Below, one piece after another: positions 1 through 7,809 of a stretch of DNA of 64,000 bases. Source of the DNA: Desulfoferula sp040751985. GTDB taxonomy: Bacteria > Desulfobacterota > Desulfarculia > Desulfarculales > Desulfarculaceae. The first letter of the stretch is position 1, and each line of letters opens with the position of its first letter. The notes beneath the pieces were generated by a model, which did not search any database, was not told the origin of the DNA, and saw nothing but the letters and a program-made list of their open reading frames with translations. The stretch spans positions 1 through 64,000 of the forward strand of contig JBFMFU010000054.1 in the NCBI GenBank assembly GCA_040751985.1, written 5' to 3'. The position numbers and the translations under genes were made by a program.

Positions 1-1589
1 CCAGCAGCGCTCTTTCGATGGGTACGGCGTACTACATGTCTCCGGAGCAGTTGTCAGCGTCGCGGGATGTTGGCCCTGCCAGCGACATATACTCGGTGGG
101 AGTGGTTCTCTATGAGCTGCTGACGGGCGAAATACCGCAGGGACGTTTCAGGCTGCCTGGCGAGTTGGTGCCTGGTTTGCCGGCTGAACTTGATGAGGTA
201 GTTGACAAGGCATTGCAGCCCAAGGCTGGTGACCGTTACCAGACGGCGGGAGAGTTGTCTGCGGCGCTCGTGCATGTATTGGAAGTTGCAAAGAAGCGGT
301 TGGAGGAGCAGGAGCGGGCCGAGGCGGAGCGCAAAGAGCAGGAGAGGAGAGACAGGGAGGCCCGGGCCGAGGCCACCCGCAGGGAAAGACAGCGCAGGGA
401 ACGTGAGCAAAAGGAGAGGCAGGAGGCCGAGCGTCTGGAGCGGGAGCGTAGGGAGCGAGAGGCAAAGGAGGGGGCCGAGGCGGAGCGTCGCGAGCGGGAG
501 GAGGCGGCGGAGGCTGCGAGGCGAGCCGAGGCAGCGAGGCTTGAGGGAGTTGTTACCTTAAAAAAGAAAAAGAGTGCAGTGCTGATAGTCTTGGCTTTTT
601 TAGTGCTGGTTGCGATCGGGGTTGGGGCCGGGATCAGTTTTTACCATAGGCAGCAAGCAGCGGAGCAGGCGCGGATAGCGAGAGAGCGTGAGCGGCAGGA
701 GGGAGCGAGGCGGGCTGCCGAGGGGCAGGCGCGGATAGCAGCCATTCGGAAACAGCAGGAAGAAACCCGCAGGCGCGAGGCGGAGGCTCGGCGTCAGGAG
801 GAGGAGCGCAGAAAGACCGCCGAACGGGAGAAGCAGGAGCAAGCCAAAAAGGCTGCGACAGAACAGGCACGCAAGATATCGCCGCGTTTTACCAACAGCG
901 TGGGGATGGAGTTTGCGCTTATCCCTGCTGGTAGTTTTATGATGGGGAGTCCCGAGAGCGATGAGGATGGTTACGAGGGTGAGCGACCTCAGCACCGAGT
1001 GGAAATAACCAAGCCATTTTATCTTGGTGTTACTGAGGTGACGCAGGGGCAGTGGAAGGCGGTGATGGGGAATAACCCATCATATTATTTTAAGCAGTGC
1101 GGGGATGACTGTCCTGTGGAGGGGGTTAGCTGGTCTGATGCGCAGGAGTTTATCCGGCGATTGAACCGGAGGGAGGGGAAGGAGTTATACCGGTTGCCTA
1201 CGGAGGGGGAGTGGGAGTACGCGTGCCGAGCGGGCAGCAGCACCCGGTACAGTTTTGGGGACAGCGAGTCTGCGCTTGGGGATTATGGCTGGTACAGGAG
1301 CAATTCAGGCATGGGGACCCACCCTGTGGCCCGGAAGAAGGCGAATGCCTGGGGGTTGTACGACATGCACGGGAACGTGTGGGAGTGGGTGAGCGACTGG
1401 TACGGTTCCTATAGTGCCTCCCCTACCCGCGATCCCCAGGGGCCGTCGTCCGGGAGCGCCCGGGTGATCCGCGGCGGGTCCTGGAACTACTTTCCCAGGC
1501 TCCTGCGCTCTGCGGACCGCCTCAGGAGCGACCCTTCGAACCGCAACCTCAACGTAGGCTTTCGTGTCGCCAGGATTCTTACCCCTTGA
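1..1589 (+). CDS. Ser/Thr protein kinase fused to FGE-sulfatase-like domain (5' partial)
   Basis: The reading frame is open to the left edge, so the kinase N-lobe lies outside the window. The visible part starts in the activation segment (GTAYYMSPEQL), followed by the kinase C-lobe (DIYSVGVVLYELLTG). Counting from the first visible Met (base 18), residues about 92-176 and 211-287 are highly charged Glu/Arg/Lys coiled-coil-like stretches. They flank one membrane segment at about 186-208. Residues about 290-520 are a formylglycine-generating-enzyme-like domain (NSVGMEFALIPAGSFMMGS, LPTEGEWEYACRAG, GNVWEWVSDW, RVIRGGSW, NVGFRVAR). The paired cysteines used by true FGE are not seen in the C-terminal part (LLRSADRL), so it is probably a binding or scaffold module, not an active oxidase. 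Inference: an inner-membrane kinase with the FGE-like domain on the far side as sensor. Its base composition looks less GC-rich than the catabolic genes downstream. Confidence 0.9.
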   Translation, partial: SSALSMGTAYYMSPEQLSASRDVGPASDIYSVGVVLYELLTGEIPQGRFRLPGELVPGLPAELDEVVDKALQPKAGDRYQTAGELSAALVHVLEVAKKRLEEQERAEAERKEQERRDREARAEATRRERQRREREQKERQEAERLERERREREAKEGAEAERREREEAAEAARRAEAARLEGVVTLKKKKSAVLIVLAFLVLVAIGVGAGISFYHRQQAAEQARIARERERQEGARRAAEGQARIAAIRKQQEETRRREAEARRQEEERRKTAEREKQEQAKKAATEQARKISPRFTNSVGMEFALIPAGSFMMGSPESDEDGYEGERPQHRVEITKPFYLGVTEVTQGQWKAVMGNNPSYYFKQCGDDCPVEGVSWSDAQEFIRRLNRREGKELYRLPTEGEWEYACRAGSSTRYSFGDSESALGDYGWYRSNSGMGTHPVARKKANAWGLYDMHGNVWEWVSDWYGSYSASPTRDPQGPSSGSARVIRGGSWNYFPRLLRSADRLRSDPSNRNLNVGFRVARILTP

Positions 1590-1616
1590 CCCTTTACCCC
1601 TTTACCCCTTGCTCTT

Positions 1617-1651
1617 GCCGGTCGGCGTAGCCGACCGGCCGAAAATTTTTT
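1617..1651 (+). terminator. Rho-independent terminator after kinase gene
   Basis: A perfect 10-bp stem (GCCGGTCGGC, 1617-1626, pairing with 1630-1639) closes a 3-nt loop. It is followed by a run of T at 1646-1651. It lies 28 bp after the kinase-FGE stop codon and separates it from the PBP gene. Confidence 0.85.
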
Positions 1652-1785
1652 GGGCTGGATTACGGCATATATCAACATGAACTGGTTACGAAATCATCCC
1701 TTTTTAAGCGCTAAGCCATCTTAGCCAGCGCAGAATTTTTTATCCCTTTTCGTCTGGTTCAATAAGGCGGCCCAGGCAACTCTCT

Positions 1786-4179
1786 GTGGCCAAAACCAGC
1801 CGAAGAGGAACAATGCTGGATATCTCCCCCAGAGATTACGGCCCTCCTGAACCCATTCAGTGCATCGCCATAAAGGCGCCCAAGCGCAGGCCCAGGCGCA
1901 GGCTGGTCTGGGCCCTGGGGCTCACCGTGCCCGTGGCGCTGGCGTTGGTCTGCATCTTCTTCTTCATCTACGGCATGTACGTGGCCAGCGACATAGACCA
2001 ACGTTACGCCTCCCTGCGCTGGCAATCTGCCTCCCGCATCAGCAGCGACGTAATGACGCTGGAGCCCGGACTGTGCATTACAAAGAAAGAGGTCTTGGAG
2101 CGGTTGGGCGCGTTGGGTTACCGGTCTGCCGGCAAAATAAGCAGGCCAGGTGAGTACAGGCTCTCAGGGGGAAACCTGTACGTGTGGCTGAAGGCTCAAG
2201 ATGATGGCCTACAGGGCTTTCCTGTGCTGCTCACCTGGAAGTCAGGGTGCATGTCCACCATCGGGAACCTCAAGGAGCGGCAGCATCTGGCACGGCTTGA
2301 CTTGGCGCCACAGCATCTCTCAGCCGTTATGGGCAGCAGCGGTGAGCTACGTACCCTGGTTTCATTGGACAGGATGCCCCGCCAGCTCTGCCTCGCTATC
2401 CTGGCGGCTGAGGACAGCCGTTTCTATCAGCATCACGGTCTGGATATATCGGGCCTGGCACGCGCAATGTGGTCAAACTTCAGGAGCAAGAGCCTGAGGG
2501 AGGGTGGCAGTACCATCACCCAGCAGTTGGTGAAAAACTATTTCCTCAGCCCCGAGAGAACATTTAGGAGAAAGCTGGAGGAGGCGGTAATCTCTCTGGT
2601 CACTGAATGGCGGTTTAAGAAAAACGAAATTCTGGAGATGTACCTGAACGAGATATACCTCGGCCAGGATGGCCCCGCGGCCATACACGGCGTGGGCGAG
2701 GCGGCGCGCTACTACTTCAAGAAGGACTGTCAGGACCTGAGTCTGGCTGAAAGCGCGCTGCTGGCCGGCATGGTTAAGGGTCCAAACCTGTATTCACCAT
2801 TCAAGAACTTGGCATTGGCCAAGAAGCAAAGGGATCGCGTACTGCAACGCATGCTGCAGATGCGCTGGATATCGCCGGAAGAATACATGAGGGCCGAGCA
2901 GACTCCTATTGTTGTGCACCGCGAGAGTAGCCGGGCGCACTTGGCACCGTATTTCCTGGACCTGGTAACCCGTCAGTTGCGGGAGGAGTTTTCCGATAAG
3001 GTACTCCGTGAGTCAGGGCTTCGTGTCCGCACCACCCTGGACACTCACCTTCAGCATTTGGCGGAGGAGGCACTCCGAAAAGGCCTGGCCAGGGTGGAGA
3101 AGCAAATTCGTCCAAGAGGGGATGCTCCATATAAGCCATTACAAGGCGTGCTGATCGCCATGGACCCTCAAAGTGGCGTGGTGAAGGCACTGGTCGGGGG
3201 GCGGGAAGACGTGCGAGGCGGATTTAACCGGGCGGTACAGGCAAGGAGGCAGCCTGGGTCGGCATTCAAACCATTTGTATTCCAGGCGGCCTTGGATAAA
3301 TACACTCTGAGCAGCTTTATTGCGGACACGCCCGTGGTGGTTGATCTTCATCCGGGCAGGTGGGAGCCTGTCAACTATGATCGGCGCTACAAAGGGCGGA
3401 TCACCCTTCGCACCGCGCTGGAGGAATCCAGGAACGCAGCCACGGTGCGCCTGGGACTGGCTGTGGGCATCGACAGAGTGATCCAAACCACCAAAGCGGA
3501 CGGAATAAAATCCGGCCTAAAGAAAGTACCCGCCTTGCTGATCGGCGGCGTGGAGGTCACCCCGCTGGAATTGGCCGTAGCCTACTGCAGCTTCGCCAAC
3601 GGCGGCTTCAGGGTTGTTCCTTCGACCCTGGCCTCGGTTTCGGGCCCGCACGGCAAAAAGATCACCTTGCAGATTCCGCAGAAAGTCCAGGTGATGAGCG
3701 CCCAGAAAGCTTTTTTGATGACAAGCTTGCTTAAGGGCGTGGCCTTGCATGGCACCGCCAGGAGGCTGAGTAAACTTGGTGTGGATTTTCCGGTGGCCTG
3801 CAAAACCGGCACCACCAACGACTATCGCGACGCCTGGCTTGTGGGCTACACACCTGACCTTCTCACCTTGGTCTGGGTCGGCTATGACGATGGCCGCTCG
3901 CTGGGCAGGGCCGCCTCATCGATAGCATTACCCATTTGGGCGGATTTTATGATGCAGGCCAACCGGGGTCGGCCGAAAAAGGATTTCACCCAACCGGAGG
4001 GTATAGCAAAGGCGTCGGTTTGCCATACTACCGGAATGTTGGCGAACACATATTGCCCCGATGTTCAAGAGGAAGTCTACATCGCCGGCACCGAGCCCAA
4101 GGAGCGCTGCGACAAGCACGGCTTGAAGCAGACGGTGATAGATAAGATCAAGTCTCTTCTGGAGCAGTTGCGCAAATAA
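1786..4179 (+). CDS. mrcB: Class A penicillin-binding protein, PBP1b-like
   Basis: Bifunctional peptidoglycan synthase that polymerises glycan strands and cross-links peptides in the periplasm. A basic N-terminus and one membrane anchor (about residues 41-65) precede a UB2H-like region (about 80-165; GYRSAGKISRPGEYRLSGG), which favours PBP1b over PBP1a. The GT51 domain has the catalytic Glu at about 209 (AEDSRFYQHHG), GGSTITQQLVKN and the motif around EMYLNEIYLGQ. The transpeptidase has SAFK (Ser 492), SRN and KTGT (from 673). At 797 aa the length is normal. The GTG at 1786 gives the longest frame, but an ATG at 1813 is preceded by AGAGGA and may be the true start. It stands alone, downstream of a terminator, so it is a housekeeping gene unrelated to the catabolic operons. 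Confidence 0.93.
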   Translation: MAKTSRRGTMLDISPRDYGPPEPIQCIAIKAPKRRPRRRLVWALGLTVPVALALVCIFFFIYGMYVASDIDQRYASLRWQSASRISSDVMTLEPGLCITKKEVLERLGALGYRSAGKISRPGEYRLSGGNLYVWLKAQDDGLQGFPVLLTWKSGCMSTIGNLKERQHLARLDLAPQHLSAVMGSSGELRTLVSLDRMPRQLCLAILAAEDSRFYQHHGLDISGLARAMWSNFRSKSLREGGSTITQQLVKNYFLSPERTFRRKLEEAVISLVTEWRFKKNEILEMYLNEIYLGQDGPAAIHGVGEAARYYFKKDCQDLSLAESALLAGMVKGPNLYSPFKNLALAKKQRDRVLQRMLQMRWISPEEYMRAEQTPIVVHRESSRAHLAPYFLDLVTRQLREEFSDKVLRESGLRVRTTLDTHLQHLAEEALRKGLARVEKQIRPRGDAPYKPLQGVLIAMDPQSGVVKALVGGREDVRGGFNRAVQARRQPGSAFKPFVFQAALDKYTLSSFIADTPVVVDLHPGRWEPVNYDRRYKGRITLRTALEESRNAATVRLGLAVGIDRVIQTTKADGIKSGLKKVPALLIGGVEVTPLELAVAYCSFANGGFRVVPSTLASVSGPHGKKITLQIPQKVQVMSAQKAFLMTSLLKGVALHGTARRLSKLGVDFPVACKTGTTNDYRDAWLVGYTPDLLTLVWVGYDDGRSLGRAASSIALPIWADFMMQANRGRPKKDFTQPEGIAKASVCHTTGMLANTYCPDVQEEVYIAGTEPKERCDKHGLKQTVIDKIKSLLEQLRK

Positions 4180-4558
4180 TGAGAATGTCGGAACTGGCCT
4201 TATGATGAAGCTGGTGAACTCATGCTTATGCTGGCAGACGTTTTGTGCTTTTTTTTTCGAATGCAAGCGGATGTGCGATTCAATGGATCTGAGCGTTACA
4301 GTAAAAAGTGCCATCTAGCCGGTGCATTTTGTGCCAGCTTACAAATGCGTTCAGGACAGGGGAAGCCTGTTTTTCAGGCATGCTCAGAGGACTCAAGCCT
4401 ATGCCAAGTGCATATGTTTTAAGAAATTAAAAACTGAGGAGGCGGAGCACTAATTCGAACCTCCCCTTTGCGAGACGAGCTTGCGGGTATATCCATCGGC
4501 GAAAAAATTTATTCACCTTTGCCCAACGCTCAAGCGATCAGTTGACTTCGTAAAACTA
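4180..4558. other. Convergent intergenic region, no gene seen
   Basis: This 379-bp AT-richer spacer lies between the stops of the PBP1b-like gene (plus) and the first GntR gene (minus). It holds a T9 run near 4250 and a small GCCTG-TTTTT-CAGGC hairpin at 4365-4379. Neither makes a convincing terminator, and no credible ORF, RNA gene or repeat was seen. Confidence 0.5.
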
Positions 4559-5251
4559 TCAGGCGGGCTCCCTCCACAATCCAATGGGCACATTTTTTCT
4601 TAGGAACTCTATCATATACTCCCCTGCGTTCAGCACGTGGGCTTCCATGAGCATCCTGGCTTCCACCGGCTTCTTATCCTTGATGAATTGCAACAGCTCG
4701 TGATGTTCCTTGATGTTGATGGAGATTCTGCCCGGCACCGACAGGACGATAAACCAGTAGCTCCTGAACTGGGAGTGTTGCCGGATCAAGTTGATCAGCC
4801 GGCGGTTGCCGCAGTGCAGATTGATGATCTTGTGGAAGACGATGTTCAGGTGCTGCCACTTGGCCACGTCTTCCAACTGAATCGCGTCCTGGTCGGCCAG
4901 GTTTGCTTCCAGGCTCTCTATATCGCTCGGGGCGAGCCTCTCCGTGGCCAGCCCAGCGGCATAACCTTCCAGCATGGCGATAATTTGGTATTTTTCGTGA
5001 ACATCCTCCAGGGAAATCTCGGCGACCGAGGCCCCCTTGTAAGGCTCGATAAACACCAAACCCTCTGACTCAAGCTTGCTGAGACCCTGGCGCACCACCA
5101 TGCGGTTAACCTTATAGGTGTCCGCTAGGTCTTTCTCCACCAGGCGCTCCCGCGGCAGACGCTGCCCCGAGTATATCTCCTTGCGTAGGGACCTGGTCAC
5201 CAAGTCAAGGTCGGTCTGGAAAGTTGATATTTTTGAAGATTGTTCAGCCAT
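4559..5251 (-). CDS. GntR-family transcriptional regulator, FCD subfamily (paralogue 1)
   Basis: Ligand-responsive DNA-binding regulator. The N-terminal winged helix-turn-helix (IYSGQRLPRERLVEKDLADTY) is followed by an all-helical FCD effector domain with the usual spaced His residues (FHKIINLHCGN, EHHELLQF, EAHVLNAGEYM) that hold a metal in this family. The frame extends to 5347, but the Met at 5251 is preferred because from there the protein aligns gap-free, at the same length, with the second GntR protein at 18459-19151. The two clearly are paralogues (both have YWFIVLS.PGRI, VRQ/ARQ and a C-terminus ending in IGLWREPA or VGVWRNGP). It is divergent from the TRAP operon at 6120, so it most likely controls that operon and itself. 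The effector is probably a carboxylate, but this is not shown. Confidence 0.9.
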   Translation of the reverse strand: MAEQSSKISTFQTDLDLVTRSLRKEIYSGQRLPRERLVEKDLADTYKVNRMVVRQGLSKLESEGLVFIEPYKGASVAEISLEDVHEKYQIIAMLEGYAAGLATERLAPSDIESLEANLADQDAIQLEDVAKWQHLNIVFHKIINLHCGNRRLINLIRQHSQFRSYWFIVLSVPGRISINIKEHHELLQFIKDKKPVEARMLMEAHVLNAGEYMIEFLRKNVPIGLWREPA

Positions 5252-5429
5252 ACGGCCCCTTGTCATGTAGCGCTTTGGTGTGTAGCTGCCTTGGATAATA
5301 TGGCCAGATGCCTGGGCTTGCTTGAGCAGCATCCCCGGGCCCGGCATCCGCCCTCTTTACCTGTGACCTCTCGCCGAGCGAAGCAACCATATTTATAATC
5401 GACCTACTTCGGGCCTGCAACACGGCATG

Positions 5430-5457
5430 ATATTATTGCAAACACAATTGTTGTCAA
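5430..5457 (-). promoter_or_regulatory. Candidate sigma70 promoter for gntR paralogue 1
   Basis: On the minus strand TTGACA (5457-5452) is separated by 16 nt from TAATAT (5435-5430). The -35 lies in TTGTCAAACA (5451-5460), a near match to the TTGT-NN-ACAA element found at the other GntR-linked promoters. This suggests autoregulation. Confidence 0.5.
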
Positions 5458-5524
5458 ACATGTTTATGCCTGTCCGCCGGCTCTTTCTATCCCATCCTAA
5501 AACAAGCCCTTGTCGATAACTTAA

Positions 5525-5546
5525 CAATAATACTTCATTATTATTG
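5525..5546. repeat. Perfect inverted repeat between divergent gntR and TRAP genes
   Basis: Arms CAATAATA (5525-5532) and TATTATTG (5539-5546) flank a 6-bp centre. It lies in the AT-rich divergent region, so it may be an operator or an architectural site. No protein can be assigned. Confidence 0.45.
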
Positions 5547-5701
5547 CACTAAGTTCGGCGGGAGCGGCTCAGAATAAAGTTGCGGGACCGTCATCCCCGG
5601 CACAGTTAACCATACAAATGTATGCCTAAGTAGGCGTTCTTTTTCATAAACTGGGCTCAGGCCGGGGTGTCTAGGGTGGGGCACGACTATATGCAAAAAA
5701 A

Positions 5702-5732
5702 GTGTTGACAATAATGTTTACCATAATATTAT
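5702..5732 (+). promoter_or_regulatory. Candidate sigma70 promoter with GntR-type operator for TRAP operon 1
   Basis: TTGACA at 5705-5710, a 16-nt spacer and TATTAT at 5727-5732 form a good sigma70 promoter. The -35 is embedded in GTGTTGACAA (5702-5711), one base from the TTGTTGACAA element at 17152-17161. A transcript starting near 5740 would carry a leader of about 380 nt before the dctP start at 6120. Confidence 0.6.
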
Positions 5733-5771
5733 CAATACGGACTGTGGACGCGGACAGCAACCGAAGAACAA

Positions 5772-5828
5772 CCTTGGGCCGGAACCCACCTGGCGAGACC
5801 CCTCCGTACCCCTTGCCGGCCCAAGGGG
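5772..5828 (+). promoter_or_regulatory. Mutually exclusive stem-loops in the TRAP operon 1 leader
   Basis: CCTTGGGCCGG (5772-5782) is a perfect 11-bp complement of CCGGCCCAAGG (5816-5826). A competing 7-bp stem pairs CCCCTTG (5809-5815) with CAAGGGG (5822-5828). Both need bases 5822-5826, so only one can form. This is the arrangement of an attenuator or riboswitch switch, but no known riboswitch class was recognised. Confidence 0.35.
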
Positions 5829-6119
5829 GCCATGGCGTGACCCTGCAGACTCGGTTGGCTTCCAGGGGCGCTCTCCCTGCATGCCTGCGGGTGCACTCTC
5901 GGGGCCATAGGCGCCCGCGAGACAACATATCGCAACTTGGCATTACAGCGGATGGTTAAAGGAGGACTGGCTTCCGGGGCAACTGGTTTAGAAAACAGGT
6001 GGCCTTACGGCTGAGAGTCCATGACTGCCCCGCCGCTGGGCCGCCGGACCGCGGGAGCCATGCCGCTGGCTTAGAATCACTTGGATGCCTTGTTAATTAT
6101 GTCGGAGGAGAGTCAGGCC

Positions 6120-7133
6120 ATGAAAAAGCTCGCGCTGGCCGCACCGTTGGTAGGGGTTTGCGTCTTCCTGCTCTGCATTACCAACCCGATGAGCGGCGAG
6201 GCCTGGGCCCAGTCGCGCACCCTGAAGCTAGCCACCCTGTATTCCCCGGGCCAGGACCTGTACAAGACGGTCCAGTACTTCGTCGATGAGGTCGCCAAGA
6301 GGACCAAGGGCGAGGTGAAGATGAAAATCTTCCCCGGCAACTCGCTGGTGCCAGCCAAACAGGCCCTGTCCAGCGTGCACAACGGGGTGATCGAAGCCGC
6401 CTTCGTGCCCGGCGCCTACGAGCAGTCCCTCTGGCCCCTCACGGGCATGCTCATGACCTTCGGCGCCCCCAACATCACCTATGCCAAATGGCGCACCATC
6501 CACGACCCCATCCGGGACATCATGAACAAGCATCTCAACATCAACGTGGTCATCGTGAGCATGCCCCACGTGCTGCAGTATCTGTTCTACGCCAAGGCGC
6601 CTGTCACCGGCACCCTCAAGGACTTCCATAACAGCTTGGTGCGCAGCGCCGGCGGAGCCTATGACGCCTCTTTCAAGGCCCTGGGCTGCGCGCCGGTCAA
6701 GATACCCGCCAGCGAGACCTACATGGCCCTGCAAAAGGGCACCATCGACAGCGGCTGGAACATCTACAGCCGCTACGTGGGGGCCAAGCTTTATGAGGTG
6801 GCGCCCCACGTGGTCATCATCCCCAAGGGCATGATCATCTGCGGCCAGTACTTCATTATCAACAAGAAGGTCTGGGAGAGCCTCTCGGCCAAGAACCGCC
6901 AGGCGATCATGTCGGTGGGCAGCCAGGTGGTGGCCTTCACCAACGACGATTCCGCGGCCTCGGACAAGGCCGTCCTGGACAAGGCGCTCCCCGCCCTGAA
7001 GATCCAACCCAAGATCATGTCCCAGGCGGTCAATGAGGAGCTGCTCAAGAAGCTGGCGCCCACCTGGGGTCCGGTCATCCAAAAGAACGGCAAGGTCGGC
7101 CTGGAGCTGGCCAAAATCCTGGGGGTTCGCTGA
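6120..7133 (+). CDS. dctP: TRAP transporter solute-binding protein, DctP family (system 1)
   Basis: Periplasmic receptor that captures a carboxylate and delivers it to the DctQM permease. The ATG at 6120 is chosen because GGAGGAG (6104-6110) lies 9 nt upstream and it starts a clean signal peptide (MKKLALAAPLVGVCVFLLC... cut near AWAQS). The DctP core includes GTLKDFHNSLVRSAGGAYDA, whose Arg matches the residue that holds the substrate carboxylate, and ETYMALQKGTIDSGWN. It is the first gene of dctP-dctQ-dctM-ligase-gamma-CA. The substrate is not deducible. Coexpression with an acyl-CoA ligase suggests a monocarboxylic acid that is activated after uptake. Confidence 0.93.
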   Translation: MKKLALAAPLVGVCVFLLCITNPMSGEAWAQSRTLKLATLYSPGQDLYKTVQYFVDEVAKRTKGEVKMKIFPGNSLVPAKQALSSVHNGVIEAAFVPGAYEQSLWPLTGMLMTFGAPNITYAKWRTIHDPIRDIMNKHLNINVVIVSMPHVLQYLFYAKAPVTGTLKDFHNSLVRSAGGAYDASFKALGCAPVKIPASETYMALQKGTIDSGWNIYSRYVGAKLYEVAPHVVIIPKGMIICGQYFIINKKVWESLSAKNRQAIMSVGSQVVAFTNDDSAASDKAVLDKALPALKIQPKIMSQAVNEELLKKLAPTWGPVIQKNGKVGLELAKILGVR

Positions 7134-7141
7134 TGGGTTCA

Positions 7142-7176
7142 CGGCCGGCGGGCTCGGCGCCCGGGCCTGCCGGCCG
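7142..7176 (+). terminator. Intercistronic stem-loop between dctP and dctQ (system 1)
   Basis: Starting 8 nt after the dctP stop, bases 7142-7155 can pair with 7163-7176 as a 14-bp stem (two G-T wobbles) with a 7-nt loop. There is no T-run, so it is more likely a partial attenuator or an mRNA 3'-end stabiliser that keeps the binding protein in excess over the permease. Confidence 0.5.
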
Positions 7177-7314
7177 CCTGACTTGAAACCCATGAACCCG
7201 TAGGGCCGGACATGTACCCAAAGCAACGGGGACAAAACATGTTCCACCGTTGGCGACCCGAGCCCATCATGCCGCCCACGGCCTTTCCCATCCCCAGAGG
7301 ATCGGAAAAAAGAC

Positions 7315-7809
7315 ATGCACAACATCATCCAAGGCATCAATCGCGTCGCTGATTACCTTAACGCCGCCCTCTTTGCCGTAATAACCATCAGCGTGCTGGC
7401 GGCGGTTTTCGGGCGGTATCTATTCCGCTATCCCCTGCCGGCGGCCATGGAGCTGGCCTATTTTGCCATGCTCTGGTGCGCCTTCATCAAGACCGGCCAG
7501 GCCTTGTACGAGGACCGTCACATCGGGATGGAGCTTTTGAAGAACCGCTTCCGGGGAGCCGCCGACGCCACCATCGGGATCGTGATAAATGCGGTGATCC
7601 TGGTGCCCAGCACCTATCTGGGGATTTTCGCGGGCAAGATGGCCTGGGAGGCCTGGGACTTCGGCTGGAAGACCTCGGGGGAGCTTGCCATGCCCAAGTG
7701 CGCCCTCTACGGGCTCATGGCCCTGGGGTCCTATTATCTGATTTTGGTCACCGGCTACAAGATATGGAGCTACCTCGCGGCCTTCAGGGGAAAGAACCAT
7801 GGACGCTAG
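7315..7809 (+). CDS. dctQ: TRAP transporter small permease, DctQ family (system 1)
   Basis: Small integral membrane subunit of a TRAP transporter, 164 aa with four predicted membrane segments (about residues 17-37, 47-65, 87-110, 132-153). Family features include GRYLFRYPLPAAMELAYFAM near the N-terminus and the H-I-G-M-E region that in DctQ follows the second helix. It lies 181 bp after dctP, behind a strong hairpin, and overlaps the start of dctM by 11 bp, so the two permease subunits are translationally coupled. Confidence 0.92.
   Translation: MHNIIQGINRVADYLNAALFAVITISVLAAVFGRYLFRYPLPAAMELAYFAMLWCAFIKTGQALYEDRHIGMELLKNRFRGAADATIGIVINAVILVPSTYLGIFAGKMAWEAWDFGWKTSGELAMPKCALYGLMALGSYYLILVTGYKIWSYLAAFRGKNHGR

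Noticed and set aside
1590..1616. Short CCCTTTACCCCT-like tandem repeat after the kinase stop
   Set aside because: Only about two to three imperfect copies. Most likely chance sequence ahead of the terminator.
5945..6119. Possible TPP riboswitch, because of a CTGAGA sequence near 6010
   Set aside because: The other conserved TPP-box parts (GGGGTGC before it and the pyrophosphate-binding helix after it) are absent, and the genes are unrelated to thiamine.
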